A DNA stretch of 64,000 nt from Ptychodera flava (lineage: Eukaryota > Hemichordata > Enteropneusta > Ptychoderidae), in contig NC_091932.1 in NCBI RefSeq assembly GCF_041260155.1, positions 10,038,804 to 10,102,803 on the forward strand, read 5' to 3'. Position 1 is the first letter of the stretch. Each line of letters starts with the position of its first letter. Both the position numbers and the translations under genes were made by a program. Shown one piece after another: positions 46,227 through 59,000 of this stretch. The notes beneath the pieces are model-generated. The model had not been told where the DNA came from. It saw nothing but the letters and a program-made list of their open reading frames with translations, and did no database searches.

Positions 46227-48454
46227 GTAACCATTCCGAGTTACTGTGTAAACATGCTAGGTGTTGTTCTGTCTACCTTATTTCGGAACTTGTCAGTTTC
46301 TTCTGCCGGGAGGAGGGTCCGGTACAGTTCATTTAATCTTGTTTTTGGTATTGAAAGGGGGGTTACCCCGTTTTTGACCGTGAGGAGGAATGATTCGCCG
46401 ACACATAAATACTTACGGTCCTCCATCCCTAGTCACTTAAGTAGAGAGGAAGCAGAGGCTAGTAACTTAGGTGTGAGCTAAATATCAAACTTGTTTAGGA
46501 TTAGTACAATGGTCATGTTATTTTATAAATCTAATCAGAGTCTTGCACCTTCCCGTAAATATAAAACCCTTAAATAGAATGATTTAGTGCTCAGATTGAG
46601 AGCTTTGGATTTTTTGTGATGAACGTCTCAATAGTAACTTCAAAGTAAAGTTTATTCAACAAACCGCCCGATAGTATAAAGTATGTGCAGCTCATCACAG
46701 ATAGATTGTAGCTTATGAACACACTGCGATGATCTACGTCAAGTAATGAATATCGCTGATCAAGACTTCATTTAAATATAGCTCAGTTAATGCCCAAATA
46801 ATCTGAAATTTGTGAATCCTATATCTGATAAATAGTGTAATATCTTACGTTATTATTTTGTATCTACAATAACATGCCTTGACGATGGTTTATTCATATA
46901 CTAGATTACAAAGCGAAAAGACAGGCCTTCGCTTACACATTCTTATAATTTTCCTTCAGTTCGTGAGCTTAGAATTAACAGCGTTACGGAGGCTGCTTGG
47001 GGTAGGATCGTTTTTGGTAATAACCGCCTAACTGAGCTGGTTCACGACACGCCTAATATGAAATCAGAAAGTCGTTTTGAAGCTCAGAGGTACTAGATTT
47101 GCAAGCACTTCGAGTTGTCAAAGGGAGCCCTTTATTTTTAACTTTTTTATTTGAGAGGTGTTTTCTGGCCTCCAAAGCATTCCCACCCAACTCACAGGAA
47201 GGAACAACTGACACATCCGTTTGTGTCATTGAATACGCAATTCTCCCCCTCCTGTTAACTCCCCCTCACTCTCAAACTTTGGGTTAGTTTGTAGGAATTA
47301 CCTATACAGGAAACATTAATTGATTGGCGTAAAACTTTTTGCTAGTTCAGTCGAATGTATTCCATAGTATGCAAATTGATATAATAGTTCAATATTCTTT
47401 CATAGTTTATTTGATTTCTGACTTTGGGTAGGACAAAATTCCTACGGTGGAGTATATAAAAGTTATTGAAATGCTTTGATGAAAGAAGTAGACCCATATT
47501 GCAGCACCTAGCATTGGCATTACATTTAGATAAAAATTGACAAAAATAAAGCATAAATTAAATTCTACGTTTAAATTAAAGTTTGGATAAATTTGATAAA
47601 TATGAACAACGCAAAAGATAATCCAAGTTTTGTAAATACCCATCTTCAAATCACACATAGAATGGTCTTAGTTTAAGTGAAATTTATTGAATCGATTCCA
47701 GGTTAAGAAAGAATTGTTATCGGATGTCGTTGGAGGGGACCTTGTACGTGTCAACAACTCAGATGACAGTCGACACAGACCACTAGCGCCGGCAGAAATA
47801 TTGAAGAAAGCTGAAGCAGCCGTTGGACAATCTCTCCCTTACAAACCACTGGAGAACAACTGTGAACATTTTACCAACAGATGTCGATACGGGCATTCCA
47901 AAGGCTGGAGTCACCAGGTCAGATATTCCTCATGATAGAACCTTTTCTGTATCACCTGTTTCTTTGATGCATGATACATCAGCGATTTTTCATATTCTTT
48001 AACAAAATATGGTACATTCGTTATATTTTTTATCTCGTTACCTCTTTGAGAAAAGATTGAAATGTAGATCATGATAATGTTTATGGTGGCAATGATGGTA
48101 GTAATACTGCATGGTGGTAGTGATGGATATGATAGTGATGATTATGGTGATGATGGTTGTGATGACGATGGTAGTTACGGTGGTAGTAGTGGAGGTGATG
48201 ACGATGATAATGATGATTATGATGGTGGTGTTGGTGGTGATAATAATGATGATGATTATGATGATGATGATCATCATCATCATTATCATCAGAAAATATT
48301 GGTATTGATGTTGGTGGCAGTGATGGTGATAATAATGGCGGTTGCATTTTTTAATGGCACGATGTTTTTGTGTTTTTCCTGACAGGTAGACGAGTTCCGA
48401 GGCGGACAACCCACAAAGGCCGCATCAGGCACAGCCACCGCTTCGCTTTTTTAA
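46035..48454 (+). CDS. PLAAT/HRASLS-like LRAT-family enzyme, complete in three exons
   Basis: Predicted 158-residue NlpC/P60-LRAT thiol acyltransferase/phospholipase. Exons 46035-46226, 47702-47917 and 48386-48454, all phase 0, with donors GTAACC and GTCAGA and acceptors ATTCCAG and TGACAG. The fold's key residues are present: His27 in NHWGIYAG, His44 in LIIHFT and Cys118 in NNCEHFTNRCRYG, matching the His-His-Cys triad of PLAAT enzymes, which transfer or hydrolyse glycerophospholipid acyl chains. The length is close to the 160-170 of vertebrate PLAATs, but the usual C-terminal membrane helix is absent: after GWSHQV the chain ends in a polar VDEFRGGQPTKAASGTATAS tail. A candidate poly(A) signal AATAAA is at 48592-48597. 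Confidence 0.88.
46980..47100. repeat. Short dispersed repeat, copy 2
   Basis: Shorter version of the block at 43500-43680, same orientation, inside intron 1 of the PLAAT-like gene. Confidence 0.6.
47702..47917 (+). CDS. PLAAT-like exon 2 (catalytic cysteine)
   Basis: 72 codons. Encodes VKKELLSDVVGGDLVRVNNS, EILKKAEAAVGQSLPYK and NNCEHFTNRCRYG, ending GWSHQ. The NCEHF box carries the nucleophile. Confidence 0.87.
48060..48300 (+). repeat. GAT/GGT-rich microsatellite in PLAAT-like intron 2
   Basis: Degenerate TGATGG/TGATGA trinucleotide tract, open in several frames. Those frames are compositional artefacts. Confidence 0.85.
48386..48454 (+). CDS. PLAAT-like exon 3 (short polar tail)
   Basis: 22 codons plus TAA (VDEFRGGQPTKAASGTATAS, then LF) after the acceptor TTTTTCCTGACAG, in phase with exon 2. 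No hydrophobic segment. Confidence 0.7.
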   Translation, partial: VDEFRGGQPTKAASGTATASLF

Positions 48455-48591
48455 GAAAAGTGCTGCTATGCAATATTTTAACCATAGTGATTTATGTTCA
48501 TTAACAGAGTAAAAGTGATGAAAGCTGCATGAAAATCGTACTATAATAACAGAATTCTGAATCACGAATTTCAGTGTTCGTTCAGATTTAT

Positions 48592-48597
48592 AATAAA
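48592..48597 (+). promoter_or_regulatory. Candidate poly(A) signal of the PLAAT-like gene
   Basis: AATAAA 138 nt after the stop codon. It is the first canonical signal downstream. Confidence 0.4.
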
Positions 48598-48599
48598 GC

Positions 48600-50222
48600 C
48601 ACTATCAAAAATTACTACAGCTTTTTAGAACTAGTGTTCTTAGAATAATGAGAAGAAACATATTTTTGAATGAGTGCCCAAAGTTGTCACTTCTTGCGAT
48701 TAGTGAAAAGTAAGATCGGTTCTCTTTTCTGTAGATAATCAATTTTTCCTGTAAAAATCAAGTCAATAACATTAATAAGGAAGAAATTTTAAAAAGAAAT
48801 TTAAGTAAAGCACCAACTTGATTAAAGTACATGTGACTTGTTGAAATGTAATAATAAATAGAACCTTGAGTAATTACAGTGTCTTCAGTCTAGGAATATC
48901 TTCGTTGCGAAAGTACGACATAATGAAATTATTTTTGTTAACCGAACAAACTGCACTTTGGTCGTTACTTGTAGAGTGTTTTCTTACAGGCATACTTGCT
49001 TTTCAATATTACCAATGAAACTTTCGAATCAATAAACACAAATATATATAGGAAGAAAAATAATCGCTATCATTAGTTTGTATTTATATCCCTCCTGATT
49101 TGTCAGCCACTACTGCTAAACTATTCATCCACTGAAGTAGCGCCAAAGTAACATCGAAACCTGTGATAGCTTAGTGTGTTCTTTTTGACAAGACTGTAAT
49201 GAAAGAGTCTTTATGTGGTTACTCTTGGTATAATTTCTAGAGCTCAACAGTGGTTTCACATTTAAGTAAAAGGTGTTAATGCTAGCTTTGTACATACACA
49301 AATAAATCCTGTATCTGAGTCTCCGGGTGTTTATTGCATATAGGTTGACTCGATCGACGTTTATTTTATCTTGTTCTCACTAGGACGTCCACTATTTGGA
49401 TGTTAAAGTTTGTAGCTTGAATAAGTTGGTCTTTACTTTTGTTCTAAGTCGTTCCTTTCCCTCACGGCGTAAGACGCGAAAAGCTTCCAGGGCCACAGAG
49501 TCACGCCTAATTCCCTATAAACAAAGAAAACAGCTGTCTACTAGCTACCCATTTTTCATCATAATAATGATACAGCACCATACCTTAGTCTACATTTTAA
49601 CATCTGGTGCTACCAAATTGCAACTAGTGGCAAACGAATCTTTGGTTTGACTGGCCCTCTAGGATAATAACTCCTTATCAGTAAGAGAAGGCGGTACTTA
49701 ATTCACTGTTCATATAGAAATGTCAGCCGTTTCGATGAGTACTGTTTTTAAGTAATCAAAGAGTATACCAATATAGAAGTGCAGTGCAGTGTTTGTGACG
49801 AATAATCCACTACACGTAAGTTGTCAATGTTTCATGATTTGTAGCAGACATTTTCAAGATTGTAATATAATCACAGCAGGCATCTCATTATTATGGTACA
49901 TGCAGCAATCATTCGGAATGGGACTGCTGAAGATATTTCGGTATATTGTTCCTTTTATCGCAGCTTTTACCTGAAAACAAATGACTTCTTACAAGTGTGT
50001 GATTAAAATAACGCAAAATATCGTATGTCTAATTCCTCAGCCATTTTTCTCATTTGTTCGATTTATGGAATTTATATAACTTTCTGCTATACAGTCACAG
50101 GTAGTACAGATTTTTATCAGAAGTCAAAAATAATTCATTTGCAAAATCATATAACACGGGTTGGTGTTGTTATTGATTTACCGTACTTATATTTCCTTCC
50201 TAACCACACACAGACAAAAATC
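48600..50222. other. No gene recognised
   Basis: AT-rich intergenic DNA between the PLAAT-like gene and the secreted propeller gene. Its last part presumably holds the latter's promoter and 5'UTR, but no core elements stand out. Confidence 0.4.
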
Positions 50223-50325
50223 ATGCACGTTATCTCAGCGCTGATGCTCATGGTTTTAAATGCTGCGACATTCACGGTAGATGCTGAAGATGCAATAATT
50301 CGCAAAAATTGGAGGAATATGAAAG
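50223..50325 (+). CDS. Propeller gene exon 1: signal peptide
   Basis: 34 codons plus one nucleotide, ending AAAG/GTAAGG. MHVISALMLMVLNAATFTVD is hydrophobic with a short n-region; cleavage is likely near VDA-EDA. An upstream in-frame Met is not needed for a good signal peptide. Confidence 0.6.
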
Positions 50326-52937
50326 GTAAGGCGATATGGTGAAAATCCGTTCAACGGGCAAGATTATTTCAAAGTTGACTAGATAGTTCGTTTTTAATTT
50401 TTTCTTCCATTTCTTTTTTCAGAGTTCCTCGGCAAAAATGCCTTCCGAACTAAGTTTTCCCTCATGATAGTTAGTAACATGTACCAAATAGATTTTAACA
50501 TTTAACTCTTTTTATGTATCGTGCATGTAGTTTCTGACAAAGAACAAGTTTCTCTGTTGCTAAATGCTGTATTTTAAAAACAGCATTGATACGCTTGAAA
50601 CTGCAGTGTACAAATGTTAAGATGCCTCTCTTTTACCTCAGCTGTCATAGGAGGAGAATGCATTTATCGTCAACGCAAAGTATATAATATCATGGTTATA
50701 AGATATCAATTTTATTTATAAATCAGACAGGCAATTTGATTTGATCAGAATTTAGCTTTCTGTCCGTTCTGCATTACTTGCTGGTAACATAAATCGCTAA
50801 ACGAATTCAACATGTTTAATGTTTATTTTCTCTTTGTAGTATATTAAAAGTCACTGAACGCTTTGCATCGCACTTGACACATCGGTGTACGGCGTGTACA
50901 ACATAATCTGATTTTATTAATTACATTCAGATTGCCTAATTATTTATACCTGTGGGAGTGTGTTACAGGTATGCATTTGATTTGCTTATCGCTGACGACA
51001 ATTATTATATTTGGACGTCAACCATACTTACATCGAATTCATTCATGTACATATTGTACTGTACAGATATTTGCATAATTTATTACTGCCGACAAGCTTT
51101 CTTGAACTTTTAGAATCTTGTAAATTCAAAACACCGTTCTCTTTCTCAAATACATCACCGACTGTCATTGTATTGATGTAAGGTCCGACTTTACGAGGAA
51201 TTAACAAGCTATATAACAGTATTAACAGTATTAACAGTATCCGTCACAGACAATTACAACCGAAGTGCAGCAGAAGCTGGGCTAAATATTAATGAGAACC
51301 TAGATGTGGCCCTTTCTGGTGCACTTCTATTACCGTCTAAAATGATAAACTTCCGTAGTATTACATATGTAAAGATTATGTGAAAGCATTGTGTGAACTT
51401 GGCCACATCTGGTTCTGTTGAGCACGTTGAACAATATATTTATTTTGCTTTCGGCTAATGTATTGTGATATAGCCTGACGATTGCGTAGTCTTTAACTCT
51501 CTAACTTTAACTTTGAATTGTCACGACTGATAATAAACTGACATCAGTAACCTCACGTGGTGCACCGTGAGAATATTAATGTTTCCCTTGTATATTTTTG
51601 TGACCTCTACTGAAGACTGCTTAAGTCATTAGCATTGACTACACGCTATGATGACAGATAGTTTCTGCCATGCTCGGCATAGAGAGATACTTAATCCTGT
51701 TAACCTTCTACTTAGATGGGAACGACGTTCCTCATTATAGACGTATACAAAAGTCATGACAATAAGCAGATTCTCACTCAATATAAACTGTGCATTTTAG
51801 TGTGTTAGACGGAGAGCTTTGGGGGATCGCCATGGACCGTTGAAGGAGAACATTTTGAGAAGCCCCGAGATTGCGCTTTCGACCGTAACCCGACGACTAC
51901 TGTTAGACTAATATAAGTCATAGAAGTTTATCGTGTAAATTGCACGTTACTCAGCTAATGGTGTACGACGATTTAGAGTATTCCTGTATACCTGTTTACG
52001 TCTCTATTATTCAAACGTTCTACCCAACAGTGTACGTATCAACTTGAGAGCCGACCATAACTCCACGCCCCACAACTACGCTACGTGACAGTATAATTAT
52101 TGATCTATTCCACAATTTTATGGTTTTACCTTGATTGCTTATATAAGGATAAACTTAATACTGCAAACAAGGAGGGTGGCACTGATAGTGTCAACTACTT
52201 GTCACGTTGTAATTGTGCTTGCAACAGTTTTTTAAGTTTAGATATCGTCCTAATTTATTTTGCATTTTTGAGTTGAAAATTGCTACACAATTGCACCTGT
52301 CTCCCGACACTGTTTTGCTTATGGTCGCGGTTCACACGGCTTTATCGACTTGGTAATTAATTTATGACAAAACATTTCTCTAGTCAGAGAGATATATGTG
52401 ACAAATACATTCATACTGCCATGATGATGGTGATTTACGGTTATTCTTACTATACCCAAACAATTTAAGAACTGATATTTAATTTCCGTGAACCAATTTT
52501 ACTTTCAGGTCATGGGTGGATTTCTTATTATTAACAACGATTGACCGCAGCAAAATACATCAAACCTATGCCTTTTTTGATTTTGAAGGATAAGAAATTG
52601 AGAACGTTTATCAGAAGAAATTATTTTGTCAGAGATGAAGGAAAGTGCTCCTTGCGGTGAACAGGGCAAGTCGTTGGGAAAAAAGAGTAGAAAAAAGAAT
52701 ACTGTAAAGACGATTAAAATCGCAGTTATTTGCGATACCCAAATTGAAGTTATTTACTGATCGACAGAAATAGAAAATTAATCGTTTTCAAGTATAAAGT
52801 AATGATATATGTTAATAAATAAGATTCATGCATAAGTATCCTGCAATCTTCTCTTCTTCTGTCTGAAGATTGCAGCATTCATGAAACTTAAGTAACATAT
52901 TGTATTACTTGCGTAATTTAGGTTAATAAATAAATAA

Positions 52938-52989
<52 letters not shown>

Positions 52990-53034
52990 CTTCTTTCATT
53001 CTTTCTTTCTTTCTTTCTTTATTTATTTATTTCT

Positions 53035-53065
<31 letters not shown>

Positions 53066-56000
53066 TTTCCTCTGTTAGATGAATCTCACTCCCTAGTGCA
53101 CGCTCGGATGCTCCCCAGCAGAGAAGCTCGATCCACTGGACATGATGTTCTGCCCGACAATGTTGACCTTATTTTAGTGACATCTGACTTGTGCCTAGCA
53201 GTTGGAAGCACGGCTGATTTAAACGTATACGGCCCTTTGGCAGGTACCTTTGCGACAAAAGATGTTGACGTTGGTAATGGTGTGTTGCTTGGAGTGAGCG
53301 AGACAAACAGACTTCAGATCAAAGCATCGATGCTTACAGACGGTTGGAATTCTGTACCAAACAGTTGTTGTGTGATTCGTGTTGCATGGTATGGGCACCA
53401 TATTATTGGTGTAAACGACGAGAAAATGCTTGTTTTGCGAGAAGGTGTGTCAGCTTATTGGAAGGTAATTGAAAACAGTGGGGGTGTTCTATCTGTCGTC
53501 TACACAAGTTTGTTTGGCATTCTTTGCCTTTCATTAGACGGTGGAGAAGTACTTCGAGCCAACGTTGACCCGTTCGAGTGGAAAAGTGGAAGAGTTAGCG
53601 AATTGCGTCCACCTTCAAATGATTTTACGATGCTTGAAGGTAGACTGGTCCTCATGCCAGATACATTCCTCGCTCTTTGCGCCGGAGTTTTACCGACATC
53701 TATGTCAAGTGAAAATGTGAACAGAGGTAAGGCAGCATTCATTAGATGGTGAGAGTCCTACCCTTGAACACGGTGGTTGTAACTTCTCTTTCAGTTAGTC
53801 ACTGGTATAAAGAATTAAATTTGAGGTAAACGAGAAATGACGACAATTCGCACACGAATCACAAAACCTGACACCTTGGATAATAACAAATTTAAAAAGG
53901 TCACCTAGATGACTCTTAGCTGTTGTGTACTAGTATATTTGCATTTTGATATTTAGCAATGACCTTGGCCGTTCTCAGGTATGTTAATGCATGGTCAGAA
54001 AATTGTGAAAATTGCCAAAACTATGTTTCGCATTTGATTAAGTTGAAATTTATCATAATATATTACCTAAGTCAGGTCCACGTGACCGAAATCTGTTATT
54101 TTCCCGCCAAAATTGTATATTGCAAATAACTGAACATTCAAACCGCTAAACATCAAAATATTGAAAAGATTATTACCAATTAATGTAAAATGGGATGGAA
54201 ACTTGTGTTAAAACTACTGGCAGATTCACAAAAAACAACAAAAATCAATATTTTTGACGTTCTACATGAATATTTTGAATATCAGAAAGAGTATAGATAA
54301 AGTTTCATGAGTGCCATGTATTTTTGAAAGATATGATAGATGTTGTTTCCAAAACTGCAGAGAAAATCAAGAAAATTTAACGGTTACGGTTGGAATATTA
54401 AAATTAATAAAGACGTAAATTTTGGCGGGAAAATATCAGATTTGGTCATGTGACTCAACTTGTCAAGATTTAGGCAGACATTTATTAAAGGGTTTATCAA
54501 TTTCAATAATTAGGCCAAATATCAATAAAATCTGGTGGTTTTTAAAAGATAAATTATCATTTTCTTACTTTTTGGCTTGATGGGTACAAACACCAATGCA
54601 TTAACTTACTTGAGATTATGATTATACTTTAAACGTGAAAAGGCCACTCCCAACGTTTTACAGTTAATTTGGATTTGTTAGGTCAAGCAACACCACAGTG
54701 TTAACGTCTCTCTATTCAAATCTGATATTCAAAAATGAAAGCGTGTAGCGTGGAATACATTCTGGGTATGAAAATGGATTGTGTAAAAGCTACTCATTGT
54801 ATATTCATTATTGTGACGAACAGAGTTGAGAAAGGAATATATACAGTAAAGTGATAGACTATAGGTTTCAGGGGGGGGGGGGCAAGAGATGCTATCCCTG
54901 CGTGTTAAATCTTTATAAGATTAAAACCCCACTTTCTTTGGTTTGGTTTTGCTACGCTTCTATAATCACAAGTGTCCATGGCAACGAATGTGACCACGGA
55001 ATGACATTATTGAAAAAACATATGTACTAATTTGCTAAGTTGCCTTCATTCACAGTTAAATAATTTTATTCTTGGCTAAAATCATAATGCTTATCGTTTT
55101 CCTCTGAACGAAACACCTAAATGAGATTTTGTGATGTAATTTCAAAGTGGAATAAAATTCCAATTCCAAGCTCCAAGAAATATATTGTATAGTATATTAT
55201 TGCATTTTGTATTATTGTCCTGTATTGTATTGTATTGTACATTATTGTATTGTACATTATTGTATTGTACATTATTGTATTGTATTGTATTGTATTGTAT
55301 TGTATTGTATTGTATCATACATGCTATGCCTGTATTGCTTTTCTCCTATTGTTTAGACGGTACTAATATGAACCCGTATTTTAACTAGTGAAAATGAGAA
55401 TTATATTTTCACTGTAACCGAACTACTTACAGCTACGCGTGACCTTCGGTGGGATGAATCACATACACGTAAAACTGCTGAGCGAATTAGACTTGTGACA
55501 CTCCGAAACGTCATTGTGAATGTGATTATGGTCAAAATTTTGTTGTTTGCAGTCACTTCATGGGCATTGCACTCAGGCACAAGTACAGTTGTACTAAAAA
55601 CATACAAACAAACGTATTGAAAATTTGTATCATTTGCCGACAGCTGTCATCGTGCAAGGCCGGTCCCCTGGCGGTGCGGTGTTTTCGTGTCGTCTACGCC
55701 GCTGAAGATTACATGTAAGATATCGTTTGACAGTGCGTCATGATAGAACAGCTTTACGACAAGTTTCCTGTTGATGAGCTTAAGTATCTGGGCGGTGAAT
55801 TACATAAATCGTTTACAGCCGTAAATGAGCCACAAAAATCCAACCGCACTGAAAATACTCGCCACAGAAAGGTGCACATATTATATTTCCGATTTGTAGC
55901 AAGCCAGTAACTAGAATATATGAGCAGACGATGTAAATACCTTTGAAATATTTTATTCGTACAGCAACATAACCATAATCACGAACGAGTTACGACGCTA

Positions 56001-59000
56001 CAGCTTACAGTGTACTCACTTCACGTTTTCCCTAATCCGCTCACAAATTCCTTTCTAAGGTGGTAAATTCGGCATATTTGACGACTGAGGACATGTATAA
56101 TTCTTGGACATAAACTGACTGGTACGGCTATTATATCCACTGTGCATTCATAAGCTGAGATGTCGCAGAGCTGCTTGCTTTATGCTCTAAGCTGCTCGAT
56201 CGAGTTTGAAATTGAACGTTGGCGGGCCTCATAACTTTCGCGAAGGGATGAGTTTATGTTTCAAAACACGAAAACACACTCATTTTACACACTCCAGCCT
56301 ATTTTTCACATGCACCGCCATTTAAAGCTAAAAATAAACCTTCTTCAAAGTGTGAAAATCTGTGAGGACATCCTAACATTTAAATTGTTCGCTTTAAAAG
56401 TGTGCCATAAACCCTCCTTTGAAGTGGAATGGCCCAACAGCGGAATAATATCAAGAAGTGATACGGTTGTCATCACTCCTCAGCGACCAACTTTTTATTA
56501 GTACAGCTATGAGCAAGCAAGGTCGATTTCAGTTGATTTCGTCGCTAATTTCGGAACGTCCGTAGAAAAGTCATAACCAAAGCATGCATGTATGATAAAG
56601 GGGTTATTACGCAATGAAGGTTTGTATACTATTGAGGTTGTTCTCATTTGTTACGCCTTCTCGATAAACTCTCGTCATGAACTAATATTACAAGTGGAGA
56701 CGGAAAATAATATCGGTACACTATATTACGTCTCGTATTATCGGGTGATATTGGTGCAGACATTTAAACATATTGAAAACCAGTTTAAATTTGCATGTCT
56801 ATACATTAGTCGCTGTGTATGAAAAATACATTCAATGCATTGATTTAGTAGAGTAGCTTATTATCATATTAATATTGTTAGTTACATGAACGTCAAAATG
56901 TTTTTTTAAAGGTTGGTGTTATTGTAGAAAGGAAGTCAAACAATAATCCTGCTCTTTCCTTTCCAACACAGAAAATCGTGTCCTGCTGGTTGGAATTGAC
57001 AATAATTTGTACAGATCGGTTGCTTGGGAAATCTCTGTACACCTTCTAGATAATAGACAGCCAATAACTGATGTCGAAATGTTAAGTAATGACAGTCTCA
57101 TCGCTTTAGACAAAGAAGGCAATATATATTATTGCCTGAATACATGGGTTTATGTGCCGAGAGCAGGTGACAATTTGCCGGACGACGCCAGGAGGGCAAA
57201 TTTTCTCCTGCTGCGAGGGCACATAAACCCATGTATTCAGGCAATAATATTTTTATTACATGCCTCCTCACAGTTAACGCTATATGACATTTAGTTCCAT
57301 GCAGGGTATTCTCAAACAATTTTAACATTATCAATCAGCATCAAACAGATTTTAACGAAAGTCAAAATACCTATGCGCGCATTGATATTTTACAACTAGC
57401 GTGAAGCGCCTATCGTAACTTTGAAGGTATTTCCATCATGATGGCTGACAACACTGTAGCAGACGATCACGACGGTGAAATGATAGAGTGGCTAATGTCA
57501 CTTGGAGCTGATAAACTCGACGAACTTTTGGGACCAGTGCCCGAAGATAGTGTGCCCGATGAAGTTGACGATTTTATACGAGCCCATCAGAAGGAGAGTA
57601 CGGTTAAGTCTACGGAACGTGATGTCCGTAGATGTACCGAATGGTTGGCGCAAAATTGCAGTGAAACACGTCGGCTGGAGTGCATTGAACCGACCAAGCT
57701 AAATGAATTACTTAGTAAGTTTTTCATTTCGATAAGAAAGATGGATGGCACTGAATATGAACCCTCGACCCTGACCAACATGAAGTGCAGCCTAGAGAGA
57801 TACCTTCGTAGTAAGAATTACTCAGCAAGTTTGAACGACCGTGTATTTCATAAACTGAACCAAGCGATAAGAGCGAAACAGGTTGATTTGAAAGGCCAAG
57901 GTAAAGGAAGAAAGGAGCTGAAGTCGGAAGAAATTTCGGCAGAAGAGGAAGAAACTATGTGGCAGGCCGGAGTACTGGGAATTAATAATCCACAGAGCGC
58001 GAATTTCACCATGTTCTTTTTATTCGGAAAACACTTTGGAATGAGAGGTAGAAACGAGCATCGGCAACTAAAGTTTGGTGACATCGTGACCGCCGCGATA
58101 CCGAAGGCACTGAATATCTAGAGTTTCACGAGAGATGTACAAAAACAAGAGATGGAACTACAACAACTGCACGAGAATTCGCCCCAAAAATGTTTGCCAC
58201 TCCAGGAAATCCTAAGCGAGATCCCGTAGCGCTATATCGTGAGTACGTGAAACATCGACCGGAAGAAAGTTTGAATCCGAGTTTGACTTTTACCTCACGC
58301 CTCTCCAACCTCACATGATCACGTCTGACGTCTGGTTTCATGCAAGGCCACTGGGTAAGAACACTCTCGGAAATTTGATGGCAAATGCAACGCGTGAAGC
58401 TGGTATATCGGGTCGAAAAACAAACCATTCAGTGCGTAAAACTTGTGTCAAGCGTTTATCGTCTGCCGGTGTTGCTCCTCACAAAATTGCGAAGCTGACA
58501 GGTCATCAGAATGCGGCTAGCCTCCAGCATTATGACCACGGACTCGATCTCAGTGAGCAGAAACAAATGTCTCATATTCTTAGCGACAGCAGCAATAGAG
58601 GTAAGACATGTAAAATCGGAACACTCGTTCAGCCAGAACCAGCACGGGAAAGTTTTGAGTCATCACCTGCACCGAAGCCGTCGCTCAAAACCGAAAACAC
58701 GAAAGTTCAGCAAATGTTCGCCGGCGCCATAATGAATAACTGCACGCTGAATATCAACTTACCATCGTCGACGCAAGAAAACGTGTCACCAACGTATAAT
58801 TCCCAGTTTAATTTCAACAAACAACGGAAATACCGACGCATTCGGGTCATTGATAGCTCGGATTCGAGCCAGGAACTAGAACAGAAGTCGACGGACTCTT
58901 CGACTTCATACTTCAAACTTTGAGAGTTTCTACTGAGGTTAGGTCTATGGTCTACGCATTGCATCTCGCGACTTTTGTTACTTCTGACGTTAACGTTTTC

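Larger units (their letters stand above)
57438..58923 (+). mobile_element. Crypton DNA transposon (tyrosine recombinase) in propeller intron 3
   Basis: Encodes a DUF3504-type Crypton recombinase. N-terminal SAM-like part: TVKSTERDVRRCTEWLAQN and EPSTLTNMKCSLERYLRSKN. Catalytic tetrad: first Arg in FGMRGRNEHRQLKFGD, H-x-x-R in NHSVRKTCVKRL, His in LTGHQNAASLQ and the Tyr in LQHYDHG. The tail ends with FAGAIMNNCTLNINL, as in Cryptons and the Crypton-derived ZMYM/QRICH genes. No terminal inverted repeats, as expected. The frame is changed twice (near 58085 and 58283), so this copy cannot make the full protein unless the assembly is wrong. A poly(A) signal AATAAA is at 59234-59239. Same strand as the host gene. 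Confidence 0.85.
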
